From positions 248,001 through 312,000 of the forward strand of contig JAFIEV010000089.1 in NCBI GenBank assembly GCA_020832305.1: 64,000 bases of DNA, read 5' to 3'. This document shows positions 20,198 through 29,721 of this stretch, piece after piece. Origin of the DNA: Cyclobacteriaceae bacterium (GTDB taxonomy: Bacteria; Bacteroidota; Bacteroidia; Cytophagales; Cyclobacteriaceae). Below the pieces are notes generated by a model that had not been told where the DNA came from, searched no databases, and saw only the letters and a program-made list of their open reading frames with translations. Made by a program: the position numbers and the translations under genes. Each line of letters starts with the position of its first letter. Positions within the stretch are counted from its first letter, which is position 1.

Positions 20198-20280
20198 GGT
20201 ATAAAGAGGAAAATAAAAAATATGACAGGCTTGAGATTGCCCTTTTTTATAGTGATTTTAGCTTTCAATTAACTATTAAT

Positions 20281-20487
20281 ATGGGATATCCGACTAAAAT
20301 TCAGTGCATCAAAAGGGTTAACAGTGAACAGTGGTATATTAATTTCCCGGCGGCATTGGCTCAAGCGCTTGAATTGCAACAGGGAGAAACAGTCGAATGG
20401 ATTCTTGACAATCACCAAAGACTTATTTTGCTACGAAGTGATGCGGCTGTAAAGAATTTTAAGAAAAAGTTACCAGGGAAATCCTGA
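20281..20487 (+). CDS. Orphan AbrB/MazE/SpoVT-like small DNA-binding protein
   Basis: A 68-aa protein; the frame extends upstream to a TTG overlapping the sulfatase stop, but ATG at 20281 (MGYPTKIQCIKRV) begins the domain. The pattern KIQCIKRVNSEQWYINFP followed by LELQQGETVEWILDN is the swapped-hairpin layout of AbrB/MazE antitoxin-type domains. No toxin gene lies next to it. Similar small proteins accompany insertion sequences in Bacteroidota, so it may be a leftover of one. The domain call is from pattern only. Confidence 0.6.
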   Translation: MGYPTKIQCIKRVNSEQWYINFPAALAQALELQQGETVEWILDNHQRLILLRSDAAVKNFKKKLPGKS

Positions 20488-20755
20488 TACGATTCCATGA
20501 TATTTTTTCACCAAGGTGAGTTATCATGCATACCCTTTAAGGTAGGTTCTTGATATGAAAGTCCGAAACACAGACAAACCGGGTTTATAACCCAGTAAAC
20601 ATGCTAATATACCAAAGCTGGGGCACGCATCTGTGTTCTTGTTAATTACCAATTAATCAATGATTTAATTCATTTTTTCAGATTTTTCGGGTGAGAAATC
20701 TACATTATACCTATCATTCATTCCTCATCCCTCATTATTCATTGCCTATTAAACG

Positions 20756-20844
20756 ATGAGGGTGGTTGTCGGAGAAAACTCCTCCAACAGAGAGGGTATA
20801 GAATAACCTTGTCATTCCTTAGGTGCCACCAACTAAACAACTCA
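20756..20844. repeat. 89-bp direct repeat, copy 1
   Basis: Matches 21015-21103 at 87 of 89 positions by direct reading, offset 259. The left part contains a hairpin-like segment around GTCGGAGAAAACTCCTCC. Confidence 0.9.
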
Positions 20845-21014
20845 ACGATTCAACATCTCACCAACTCACACCAGACATCGAGCAACGAGCTTTATCCATG
20901 AGGGTAGTGGTTTTGAACTTTGGAAAATTAACTTCTAAGCTGTTGATAACTTGACTGTACTGTGGTGCGAGAGGACACGGTGCCACGGCTGTAAGGTAGC
21001 AACAAGCATATTTT

Positions 21015-21103
21015 ATGAGGGTGGTTGTCGGAGAAAACTCCTCCAACAGGGAGGGTAAAGAATAACCTTGTCATTCCTTAGGTGCCACCAACTAAACAAC
21101 TCA
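21015..21103. repeat. 89-bp direct repeat, copy 2
   Basis: Second copy of the 20756-20844 repeat with two substitutions. It runs straight into a tandem array of short units. Confidence 0.9.
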
Positions 21104-21106
21104 CCA

Positions 21107-21154
21107 ATTCAACGATTCAACAATTCAACGATTCAACAATTCAACGATTCAACA
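21107..21154. repeat. Tandem repeat, 3 x 16 bp
   Basis: Three perfect copies of ATTCAACGATTCAACA, itself two 8-base near-copies. It lies between the 89-bp repeat and the end of the oxidoreductase gene. The rest of the 20488-21182 gap holds no gene that I can support. Confidence 0.9.
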
Positions 21155-21182
21155 ACTTACACTACGCTCCAAACTAACCGAG

Positions 21183-22505
21183 CTATATCACCCTGGTTAA
21201 CCCTGGAATCGGCACCGGATAATACCCATTTTCCAGCGGCATGGTAGGCGGCGGTGTATCTAAGCTTACATCCTTATCAGGTGCCAGCACTTGTTTTGAT
21301 GAAAAAGCTTCATCCCATGTGATCATTTGACCTGAATAAGTAGCCATTCTTCCCAATATGGCTGTCATGGTACTCATAGCCCCATCATAAGCCTGGTTTA
21401 TCGGCTCATCCTTCAGGATTTTTTGGATAAAAACATCTTGTTCTTTCTGATGCGACGAACCATCTTTATCTCCACGATACTTAAAAATTTCCTTTCCTTT
21501 GGCGTCCAGGATGGTGGCAATCTGTCTTCCGGGGTCACTTATCATTTTCCCGCCGGTACCCTGTGCCACATCTGTCCAGTTGTTCCAGCAGCCTTTTATA
21601 TGTCGAGACTGACTGTTGAGTATAGAGCCATCCGGATATTCAAATTCCACATAATGATGATCAAATATATCGCCATATTCTTTGCCATTACGCACTTCCC
21701 GCCCTCCCATACCCTGGGCTTTTACAGGATGTGCGCCTTTAATCCAATTGATAAAATCGAGGTTATGGACATGTTGTTCTACGATATGATCTCCACTGAG
21801 CCAGTTAAAATAATACCAGTTCCAGATCTGATATTCCATTTCAGTCATTTCAGGTTTTCTTTGGCGCACCCACACACCGGCAGAATTGAAATAACTGCTC
21901 ATGCTCAGAACCTGTCCAATGGCGCCCTGGTGGATTTGCTCTACCAACTGTATACAACTTGGCTGAAAACGCAAATGATGGCCAACCACAACCTTTAATC
22001 CCTTTTCATCTGCAAGCTTAGACAGTTCCATAACTTTGTGCACACCAGGCACATCAGCAGCCACAGGTTTTTCTAAAAAACAATGTTTTCCCTGCGCTAC
22101 AGCTTCTTCAAAATGCAGGGGTCTGAAGCCCGGCGGTGAAGCCATCAAAACCACATCGGCAAGGGTTATGGCATTTTTATAACCATCCAGATCTGTAAAG
22201 CGGTGCTCAGGCGGTACAACTACTTTTTCTTTTCCATGCCTTTGCAGAAGATTATTATACGACTGCTCCAACCGGTTTTCAAAGGGCTCGGCCATAGCTA
22301 CCAAACGGATGTTATCTCCTGTATTCAGGATCTGATCGGCTGCGCCAGTACCACGACCGCCACAGCCAATCAGCGCAACTTTTATATGGTCGGAACCAGA
22401 AACCCAAGTCCCTGCATTGGCAGTTAAATGTATCGTTGCAGCTGATCCTGCCAGTAAACCTGCTGTTTTTATAAAGCTCCGTCGATTGTAATTGTAGTTT
22501 TGCAT
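21183..22505 (-). CDS. Tat-exported Gfo/Idh/MocA-family oxidoreductase (PUL copy 2)
   Basis: A 440-aa paralogue of the 13087 protein, on the opposite strand. Twin-arginine RRSFIK at residues 8-13, signal to about 31, Rossmann loop GCGGRG at 47-52, EKP at 145-147 (Lys146). It shares WYYFNWLSGDHIVEQHVHN and VKAQGMGGREVRNGKEYGD with copy 1. It would act in the periplasm on a sugar substrate with bound NAD(P). It is divergent from the ECF sigma gene at 22672 across 166 bases, so the two could share a regulatory region. Confidence 0.92.
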   Translation of the reverse strand: MQNYNYNRRSFIKTAGLLAGSAATIHLTANAGTWVSGSDHIKVALIGCGGRGTGAADQILNTGDNIRLVAMAEPFENRLEQSYNNLLQRHGKEKVVVPPEHRFTDLDGYKNAITLADVVLMASPPGFRPLHFEEAVAQGKHCFLEKPVAADVPGVHKVMELSKLADEKGLKVVVGHHLRFQPSCIQLVEQIHQGAIGQVLSMSSYFNSAGVWVRQRKPEMTEMEYQIWNWYYFNWLSGDHIVEQHVHNLDFINWIKGAHPVKAQGMGGREVRNGKEYGDIFDHHYVEFEYPDGSILNSQSRHIKGCWNNWTDVAQGTGGKMISDPGRQIATILDAKGKEIFKYRGDKDGSSHQKEQDVFIQKILKDEPINQAYDGAMSTMTAILGRMATYSGQMITWDEAFSSKQVLAPDKDVSLDTPPPTMPLENGYYPVPIPGLTRVI

Positions 22506-22671
22506 ATTTGTAAGGGAAAAGCGTAATCAAAAGGCAGTTATGATAATCCAAGCTAAAATTTTATATTTAAAAATACAATGAAATCTAAATAATTAATTAC
22601 CGAAATAGGATTTAATATACATTTCTTCTACATTGCACTATTTCAATAAGCAATGCAAGTAAACTCTCCAA

Positions 22672-23355
22672 ATGGTTCAAAAGGATAATTCATCAATACC
22701 AAAATCTGAAGAGGAACATAAAGAGCCCAGTTTGGGTAATATTGAAAGGACCATCCCTAATTATATAAGGGAAGATGAAAACGATATATGGCATGATTTT
22801 AACACAGAAGATGAATCTGCTTTTATATTCATATACAATAGATATTACAAGGAATTACTTTCTTTTGGACGCCAGCTTTGTCGTGATAAGCAGTTGGCGG
22901 AAGACTGTATACAAGATATGTTTATAGACTTACGTAGAAAAAGGGGACATCTGCCACCCATTAAATCCTCTATACGTGCCTATCTGTATCAAATACTTAA
23001 AAACAGCATTTACGATCGAAAAGTTAAAAGAAAAGAGCTTCATATAGATGAAGGTATAGAAACAGAAAAAGTTTTTGAAATTGTTTTATCTGAAGAAAGT
23101 CATCTTATAGAAGCTGAAGAACAACGTATCTTGTCTCAGAAGCTGCAAAAATGTTTGCAGAATCTCACCCCACGGCAAAGAGAGGTGTTGTATTATTTGT
23201 TTTATAAAAATATGAGTTATGATGAAGTGAGGGTTATCATGGGTTTTGAAAATGTAAAGTCTGTCCGTAACCTATTTTACAGCACTGTCGACATCTTAAA
23301 GGTACATATGAAATTGTCGATTTTCCTCCTGTTTTGTCATTTTGCTTCCTGGTAA
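22672..23355 (+). CDS. ECF RNA polymerase sigma factor
   Basis: A 227-aa ECF sigma with a 40-residue acidic N-terminal extension before region 2 (ESAFIFIYNRYYKELLSFGR, then AEDCIQDMFIDLRRKRG). Region 4 is LTPRQREVLYYLFYKNMSYDEV with a helix-turn-helix to VRNLFYSTVDILK, and the tail is hydrophobic (LSIFLLFCHFASW). It heads the sigma-FecR-SusC-SusD cassette and should direct its expression once freed by the anti-sigma at 23582. Confidence 0.92.
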   Translation: MVQKDNSSIPKSEEEHKEPSLGNIERTIPNYIREDENDIWHDFNTEDESAFIFIYNRYYKELLSFGRQLCRDKQLAEDCIQDMFIDLRRKRGHLPPIKSSIRAYLYQILKNSIYDRKVKRKELHIDEGIETEKVFEIVLSEESHLIEAEEQRILSQKLQKCLQNLTPRQREVLYYLFYKNMSYDEVRVIMGFENVKSVRNLFYSTVDILKVHMKLSIFLLFCHFASW

Positions 23356-23581
23356 ACCTTTTTACAATATTTCGATTTCTGCCTGCTACAATATCTGCCG
23401 AATTGTGAAATCTCATCATTAAGATATAGTATGATTATAGCAAAGAAATCACCCAATAAGTAAGATTTTTTTAACCGAATCAGTATAATTTTACCAGTCA
23501 TGAAATTGTAATTTTTTTTTAATCTTTTTTCATGTCATTATATGTCTATTGGGAGTCTACCTAATAAATAAGACAATTACC

Positions 23582-24619
23582 TTGGAAAAAGACAAGTCAC
23601 ATATTTTCGATCTTCTTTCTAATAAGACCTTTGTTGAATGGGTTCGAAACCCAAATAAACAAAGCGATGAGTTTTGGGAAAGATGGCTGGAAGGGCACGC
23701 TTCAAGAAAACAGGATTTTTATATAGCGATTAAAATAATTCAGTCTATTAGCTTTAAAGATTGGGATGAAACCGATGATAACTCTCGTAAAATCCTTACC
23801 AGGATAATCAATGAAGAATATTCATCAACGTACACGACAGATAAAGCTGTTTTGGGTATAGGGAAAAAGATTGATTTCCTGACCTGGTCAGTTAAAATAG
23901 CTGCGGTAATATCATTTTTCGTCACATTTAGCTTTTTAGCCTGGTATTTTCAGGAAGAGCATAAAGAAGAAGGTGTGAAACCCGTCTCATTAATACAAAA
24001 AAATACAGAGCGACGACAAAAAATAAGCATCTATTTACCTGATAGCAGCAGGGTTACCCTAAATTCAGAAAGTTTTTTGGAATATCCACAGTCATTTGGC
24101 AATGAAAGGCTTATTTTTCTAAAGGGAGAGGCATTTTTTGAGGTGAAAGATGACCCCGAAAGACCTTTTATTGTCAGATCAGGAGATTTAAGCACTACTG
24201 CATTAGGCACCTCTTTTAATGTAAAAGCATATCCTGAAGAACAAAGTATAAGTGTTTCCCTGGCAAGCGGAAAAGTAATCACAGAAACAGGATCAAGGTT
24301 GATTGAATTAACACCAGGTGAAAAAACCATATTACATACAAGGACAGGCCTTATCGAAAAGGTAAAGTTTCAAATTGAAACAGATCTGGCATGGAAAGAT
24401 GGGATATTAATTTTTGAGAAATCAGATTTAAAAGAGTTTGTGCATACCATTGAAAGATGGTATGATGTTGGGGTGGAAATACAAGGGACGCCTTCTGAGC
24501 ATTGGAGGATCAGCGGGAGTTTCGACAATGAAACCTTAAAGAATGTTCTTGAAAGTTTAAGCTTTGCCCGGAAAATTGATTATTCGCTCCGAGGTAATAA
24601 TGTTATACTAAAATTTTAA
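23582..24619 (+). CDS. FecR-family anti-sigma factor
   Basis: A 345-aa inner-membrane anti-sigma. I choose the TTG at 23582 (L/M-EKDKSHIF), which gives almost the same length and start as the paralogue at 3554; a longer frame begins at a TTG at 23549, and the only nearby ATG (23542) is out of frame and stops quickly. Cytoplasmic N-terminus to about residue 100, one membrane span (VKIAAVISFFVTFSFLAWYF), then the FecR domain with ISIYLPDSSRVTLNSES, FLKGEAFFEV and ALGTSFNVKAY, and a C-terminal DUF4974-like tail. It would link the SusC at 24768 to the sigma factor at 22672. Confidence 0.9.
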   Translation: MEKDKSHIFDLLSNKTFVEWVRNPNKQSDEFWERWLEGHASRKQDFYIAIKIIQSISFKDWDETDDNSRKILTRIINEEYSSTYTTDKAVLGIGKKIDFLTWSVKIAAVISFFVTFSFLAWYFQEEHKEEGVKPVSLIQKNTERRQKISIYLPDSSRVTLNSESFLEYPQSFGNERLIFLKGEAFFEVKDDPERPFIVRSGDLSTTALGTSFNVKAYPEEQSISVSLASGKVITETGSRLIELTPGEKTILHTRTGLIEKVKFQIETDLAWKDGILIFEKSDLKEFVHTIERWYDVGVEIQGTPSEHWRISGSFDNETLKNVLESLSFARKIDYSLRGNNVILKF

Positions 24620-24647
24620 ATATGGCGGGAACAACAGGCTAATAAAA

Positions 24648-24678
24648 AACCGGAGGGTCAGTAGCTGACCTTCCGGTT
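24648..24678 (+). promoter_or_regulatory. Strong hairpin between fecR and susC
   Basis: 14-bp arms (24648-24661 and 24665-24678, AACCGGAGGGTCAG and a near-perfect complement with one G-T pair), loop of 3 bases. It lacks a T-run, so it is not a standard terminator. It could stabilise or process the mRNA and so set the ratio of regulator to receptor. Confidence 0.75.
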
Positions 24679-24767
24679 ACTGCCCCGGAAATGAAGGTGT
24701 GGAAGTTTTCATTATTCCGGAGCATGTGTTTAAATAATTCTGGTAAATCATAAAAACATGTAAACTT

Positions 24768-27700
24768 ATGAAAAAAGTATTACTTCAGCTATGTATTATG
24801 CTGTCTAAATTATTCCTATATGGCTTTTTCGCACAGATATTCTTCATGAGCATATTGATTGCTTATGATGGCAATGCGCAAAATCGTCAGAGTGTGAGGG
24901 AGGTGAAGTTTTCGATTAAATCGAATACACATTCACTCCAGCGTATTTTTCAATTGATCGAAAGAAACACTCAATTCCGGTTTTTTCTGGATGAAAACTT
25001 TGTAGATAAAAAAACCCAGGTAGTGCTTGACTATCCCGGAGAAACCGTTGCCGATGTGTTAATGGAGATATCAAAGCAAACTAATCTCAAGTTCAGGCAG
25101 ATTAACAATGTTATAAATGTTTCAATTAAGGAAACCACCGATACAGAAGTTATTAAAACCACTTTTATTGAAGAACAGAGATCAACAATAACCGGGCAAA
25201 TTACTTCAGCTGATAGCCCTGAGGGTCTGCCCGGCGTAAACGTGGTCATCAAAGGTACCAGCCAGGGCACGGTTACCGATATCAATGGGCGGTACAGTAT
25301 AGATGTATCAGGAACTGATAATATATTGGTATTCAGTTCCATTGGTTTTATGTCACAGGAAATTATGGTAGGCAACAACTCCATCATAAACGTTACTATG
25401 CAGGCAGACATCACAGCCCTTGAAGAGGTTGTTGTTGTAGGTTATGGTGTGGTTAAAAAAAGAGATATAACCGGTTCTGTTGCCAGTGTAAGTGCAGAGA
25501 ACATATCAAAAGTCCCCACGCCCAATATAGATCAGGCACTTCAAGGTATGGCCTCTGGTGTTTTTGTAACTTCCGTTGATGGCAGCCCGGGCTCACAAAG
25601 TACCATTCGGATTCGTGGAGGCAACTCCATCAATGCCGGTAATGAGCCACTATGGGTAGTTGATGGTTTTATTAGTGACAGATCTATCGTCACAGCCCTG
25701 GATCCGGGAGATATACAATCTATCGAAGTATTAAAAGATGCCTCGGCTGCAGCCATTTATGGCGCCAGGGGCTCTAATGGTGTAATTTTGGTTACTACTA
25801 AAAGAGGTGAAACAGGAAAATCCGTTGTTGAATTTTCGACCTCCTATGGTGTTCAAAACCTGGCCCGTCGTGTACCTGTAATGGGGGCACAGGATTATAT
25901 TACCTGGGCCAATCAGGGAGAAGGCAACCTGGGCAATGCCTTGGTTTTTGATGAAGAAGATAGAATACGTATCGGAAATGGTACAGATTGGCAAAGAGAA
26001 CTCACCCGTACTGCACCAATTTTGCAAACCAAAATTGCTTTTAGCGGTGGTACTGAAAAAACCAAATTCTACCTTAGTGGAAATTATTTTAATCAGGATG
26101 GAATTTTAAAAGGAAACAATTTTGAAAGAGGGATCTATCGTATAAACTTAGACCATAAAGTCTCCAAACATTTTGAAGTCGGAACCCAACTTAACGTTTC
26201 CAGCATTACCGATAACCCAATACCTTACAGTTGGGAAAATGTTGTTTTTGCTCCGCCAACCTTGCCTGTAAAAAACCCTGATGGCTCATATTCAGACACT
26301 TCACCCATAACAGGAAGGCCATTTAATAACCCGGTTTCACAAATTGAGTTCATTGACAGAGAAGTTTCAACAAATCAGGTGATTGGAAATACCTATATGG
26401 CCGTGAATTTTCTCAAAAATTTCCGGTTGAGATCCAGCCTTGGTTTTATGCGATCTGACAGGCGAACCAACGAATATACTTCTTCACAATTACCTACCAG
26501 ACTTTTACAATCAAGACCGGGAGAGGGAAGTGTAAGCGCTGTTTCCCGCAATAATGTATTGTTTGAAAATACCTTAAACTACGGCATTGAACTGGGAGGA
26601 AATCACAGGCTGGATGTGTTGGCTGGTGTAACTACGCAGAGAGAGGAAATGAGGGGTAATGTATCTTCATCCATTGCTACCCTGACTGACCTTTTATCGG
26701 TATATGGCATAGATTTGTCTTCTCCTGAATTTACCAATGTTTCCACCATGTATCAGGCATTCAGCCTATTGTCTTATATCGGGCGAGTGAATTATGCATT
26801 TAAGAATAAATATTTGCTGACCCTCACTGCACGTCAGGATGGCTCATCTAAATTCGGAACGGATAATCGCTATGCTTTCTTTCCTGCGGTTGCCCTGGGA
26901 TGGGTCATTTCCGATGAGCCATTCATTCAGGATTTGAATGCCTTTGATTTTCTTAAAATGCGTCTGAGTTATGGACAAACAGGTAATTCTGATGGCATAG
27001 GCGCTTTTGAAAGATTCCAGGCCATGAATACAGTTTTTGGCTCATTGGGTCGCGGTGTAGCTGAAGTTGGCGTACAAAACGCTGTTCTCGCCAACAGCAG
27101 GCTTCGATGGGAAACCACCGAGCAATACGACCTGGGCATTGAATTCGGATTTTTTAAAAGCAGATTAAATTTCGAAGTGGATGTATATTACAGTAAAACC
27201 AATGACCTCTTATTTACCAGGGAAGTTCCCAGTCAGACAGGCTTTGCAAGTCGTCTTGAAAATGTGGGATCCCTCGAAAACAAAGGGATTGATTTTAGCA
27301 TGAATGCTAAAATCATTGAAAAAAATGATTTCGGATGGGACTTTGGGCTCAATGTTTCAACCTATAGAAATAAAGTACTAAGCCTGGGTTCTGAAGTGCC
27401 AATCAATACCTATACCTACAGCACTGATCCAATAAGCCAGTTGATAGTGGGTAAACCCCTTGGTATTTTTACAGGCTTTCAGACAAACGGCATATACCGG
27501 GATCAGGCACAGGTAGACGAAGATGGTTTAGCCAATAATTACCGTCCTGGTGAGTTGAGGATGGTCGATCAAAACGGAGACGGACTTATCAACAGGGATG
27601 GTGATTTAACCATCATTGGTGATTCAAACCCAGATTTTTTTGGAGGTTTTCAAAATAACATCCGTTTCAAAAACCTTCAGCTTTCTGCTTTCTTTCAGTA

Positions 27701-28121
27701 CAGTTACGGAAATGATGTTTATAACAGGCCAAGGGTTACCATGACGCAAACCCAGGCAGGATCTGCCTATCAGATTTATAACGGTGCCTGGACGCCGGAA
27801 AATCCTGATGCCATCATACCAGCCATCAATTCGCCCAATTCCATTGGATCAAATGACCTGAATGTGGAAGATGGATCATTCCTGAGATTGAGAACGCTCG
27901 AGCTGGCCTACAATCTGCCAGTTAAAAACCTTAATCTGCCTGTCAGCAATGCTCGGGTATACCTGCAAGGAACTAACGTTTTTCAATTGATTTCAAGTTC
28001 CTTTAATGGGGATGATCCTGAAACCAATGCCTTTGGTACCAATGACCGGTTGAGAGGTTTTTACAACCTAACTTACCCTTACCCAAGGACTTTTGTATTA
28101 GGTATTGATGTTCGTTTTTAA
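24768..28121 (+). CDS. SusC/RagA-type TonB-dependent receptor with STN domain
   Basis: A 1117-aa outer-membrane importer. Signal to about residue 38 (YDGNAQN), STN domain about 45-120 (FSIKSNTHSLQRIFQLIERN), carboxypeptidase-regulatory domain about 145-225 (GLPGVNVVIKGTSQGTVTD), TonB-box-like LEEVVVVGYG, plug with IRIRGGNSINAG, WVVDGFI and LKDASAAAIYGARG, then the 22-strand barrel to the terminal FVLGIDVRF. Thirteen bases separate it from the SusD gene. The STN domain indicates signalling through the FecR gene upstream. It should import oligosaccharide captured by SusD; the sulfatases around it point to a sulfated glycan. Confidence 0.95.
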   Translation: MKKVLLQLCIMLSKLFLYGFFAQIFFMSILIAYDGNAQNRQSVREVKFSIKSNTHSLQRIFQLIERNTQFRFFLDENFVDKKTQVVLDYPGETVADVLMEISKQTNLKFRQINNVINVSIKETTDTEVIKTTFIEEQRSTITGQITSADSPEGLPGVNVVIKGTSQGTVTDINGRYSIDVSGTDNILVFSSIGFMSQEIMVGNNSIINVTMQADITALEEVVVVGYGVVKKRDITGSVASVSAENISKVPTPNIDQALQGMASGVFVTSVDGSPGSQSTIRIRGGNSINAGNEPLWVVDGFISDRSIVTALDPGDIQSIEVLKDASAAAIYGARGSNGVILVTTKRGETGKSVVEFSTSYGVQNLARRVPVMGAQDYITWANQGEGNLGNALVFDEEDRIRIGNGTDWQRELTRTAPILQTKIAFSGGTEKTKFYLSGNYFNQDGILKGNNFERGIYRINLDHKVSKHFEVGTQLNVSSITDNPIPYSWENVVFAPPTLPVKNPDGSYSDTSPITGRPFNNPVSQIEFIDREVSTNQVIGNTYMAVNFLKNFRLRSSLGFMRSDRRTNEYTSSQLPTRLLQSRPGEGSVSAVSRNNVLFENTLNYGIELGGNHRLDVLAGVTTQREEMRGNVSSSIATLTDLLSVYGIDLSSPEFTNVSTMYQAFSLLSYIGRVNYAFKNKYLLTLTARQDGSSKFGTDNRYAFFPAVALGWVISDEPFIQDLNAFDFLKMRLSYGQTGNSDGIGAFERFQAMNTVFGSLGRGVAEVGVQNAVLANSRLRWETTEQYDLGIEFGFFKSRLNFEVDVYYSKTNDLLFTREVPSQTGFASRLENVGSLENKGIDFSMNAKIIEKNDFGWDFGLNVSTYRNKVLSLGSEVPINTYTYSTDPISQLIVGKPLGIFTGFQTNGIYRDQAQVDEDGLANNYRPGELRMVDQNGDGLINRDGDLTIIGDSNPDFFGGFQNNIRFKNLQLSAFFQYSYGNDVYNRPRVTMTQTQAGSAYQIYNGAWTPENPDAIIPAINSPNSIGSNDLNVEDGSFLRLRTLELAYNLPVKNLNLPVSNARVYLQGTNVFQLISSSFNGDDPETNAFGTNDRLRGFYNLTYPYPRTFVLGIDVRF

Positions 28122-28133
28122 ATTCACAAAGCC

Positions 28134-29636
28134 ATGAAAATTTCAAAAATTATATATTTAATACCCGTATTCTTCATTTTCACTGCATGTGACTCTTTTC
28201 TTGATGAAGAACCTAAAAACCTGATAGATCCTGACAGATTTTATAACAATGAAGCTGATGGTGTCGCCGCTTTAACCGGAATATACAGTCACCTGATGTC
28301 AACTGAATTGTTTGGGAGACATGCCGGTAGGTTTTTTAATTTAACGGCAGATGATATGGCACCCACCAGAGACCTTGGAGCGGCCAGAACCGACTTGGCA
28401 TTTAAATACGATGAAAACGATCCTTTGCTCAGGGGTATATGGATTACCATGTATAAAGCCATCAACGACGCTAATTTATTGATATACAGGGTAAGAAATT
28501 CACAGATTCCTGAAAGGGCCAGAAAGGAATTAGAAGCTGAAGGTCTCTTCTTGAGGGCTTTTATGTATTACTATATGGTTATGATGTTTAAGGATGTTCC
28601 CTATATCACGGAACCAACCATCGATGATGAAAGCTATAATACCAATGCTTTTATGACCAGAACTCCTTCAGAAACTATTTTAAGTGCCATTGTTGAAGAT
28701 CTTAAGATTGCAGAAACTGAACTGCCTGCCAATATAAGACCTGATTATAAAATGCGACCTACCCGATGGGCAGCAAAAACCCTTAAGCTTAAAATATACT
28801 CATGGCAGAGAAACCATACTGCGGTAAAAGCTGCCGCTCAGGACATCATTCAAAATTCATTTCACAGACTTCTTTCCAATTACGGAGATATTTTCAGACA
28901 TGATAATGAATTCAATGATGAAATGATCTTTCAGTTTGATTACGTATTCAACCTGGTACCCGGCAGTAATGGGACTTCTTACGAACCAAGGGCACAAGAT
29001 GAAAGAATCGGCGTTCCGGTCCCGGATTGGTTCAGAGGATTCGGGCAATATACTGTTTACAAAAGTATAGTAGCCGCACACCCTGATGATTTGCGTAAAT
29101 TCCACAATATTTACGAGCAACTAGACAATGGTGCTATGCTAAATTTTTCATATATACGAAAAATGCTCAGACCTCTGCAAGTGCCTGAAGAAGGGAGGAA
29201 TAATGATGGCCAGAATTTCCAATTTTTCCGTCTGGCTGATGTCTATCTTGAACTCGCTGAAGCCGAAAATGAACTGAGTGGTCCTACCGCACTAGCGTAT
29301 AATTCCATTAATGTTATAAGACAAAGAGCTGGTCTTGATGATCTCGAAGGCTTAAGTCAGGCAGAGTTGAGACAAGCCATAAGGGATGAAAGATTATATG
29401 AGTTTTTGGGTGAGGGAACTATACGGAAAATCGATTTGATGCGCTGGGGGATCCTCCGAGAAGCTATAGAGCAGCGACGAGAAGCGGAGCTTGTTGCGCC
29501 CAGAAGACGACCTGTGCTAATAAATATTTTAAATACCAAATTGCAAAACCTGCAACCTCATAAGATAATTTTTCCGATTCCGATACAGGAAATCATTCTA
29601 AACAACAATTTAACCCAAAATCCTGGCTATTTGTAA
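28134..29636 (+). CDS. SusD/RagB-type glycan-binding lipoprotein
   Basis: A 500-aa surface lipoprotein with lipobox FTAC (Cys19) and the usual Asp-rich start (DSFLDEEPKNLIDPDRFY). The TPR-like SusD core includes LEAEGLFLRAFMYYYMVMMF, RPTRWAAKTLKLKIYSWQ and the C-terminal RLADVYLELAEAENEL and AIRDERLYEFLGEGTIRKIDLMRWG blocks. It forms the lid of the SusC at 24768 and binds the glycan. It closes the operon, with a perfect terminator after it. Confidence 0.95.
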   Translation: MKISKIIYLIPVFFIFTACDSFLDEEPKNLIDPDRFYNNEADGVAALTGIYSHLMSTELFGRHAGRFFNLTADDMAPTRDLGAARTDLAFKYDENDPLLRGIWITMYKAINDANLLIYRVRNSQIPERARKELEAEGLFLRAFMYYYMVMMFKDVPYITEPTIDDESYNTNAFMTRTPSETILSAIVEDLKIAETELPANIRPDYKMRPTRWAAKTLKLKIYSWQRNHTAVKAAAQDIIQNSFHRLLSNYGDIFRHDNEFNDEMIFQFDYVFNLVPGSNGTSYEPRAQDERIGVPVPDWFRGFGQYTVYKSIVAAHPDDLRKFHNIYEQLDNGAMLNFSYIRKMLRPLQVPEEGRNNDGQNFQFFRLADVYLELAEAENELSGPTALAYNSINVIRQRAGLDDLEGLSQAELRQAIRDERLYEFLGEGTIRKIDLMRWGILREAIEQRREAELVAPRRRPVLINILNTKLQNLQPHKIIFPIPIQEIILNNNLTQNPGYL

Positions 29637-29650
29637 AATAATTCATTATT

Positions 29651-29694
29651 TATTGTAGGATTGTTCTTGAGAACAATCCTACAATAGCTTTTTT
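29651..29694 (+). terminator. Rho-independent terminator of the sigma/SusCD operon
   Basis: Perfect 16-bp stem (29651-29666 and 29671-29686, TATTGTAGGATTGTTC and complement), 4-base loop, then GCTTTTTT. Confidence 0.95.
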
Positions 29695-29721
29695 GACCTA
29701 ACTCCTAAATATTGCTGAGGC

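Noticed and set aside
20194-20280. Extended start for the AbrB-like protein overlapping the sulfatase stop
   Set aside because: TTG start and a poorly structured 29-residue extension; ATG at 20281 begins the domain.
20281-21154. Complete insertion sequence or toxin-antitoxin pair
   Set aside because: No transposase or toxin frame and no terminal inverted repeats could be found.
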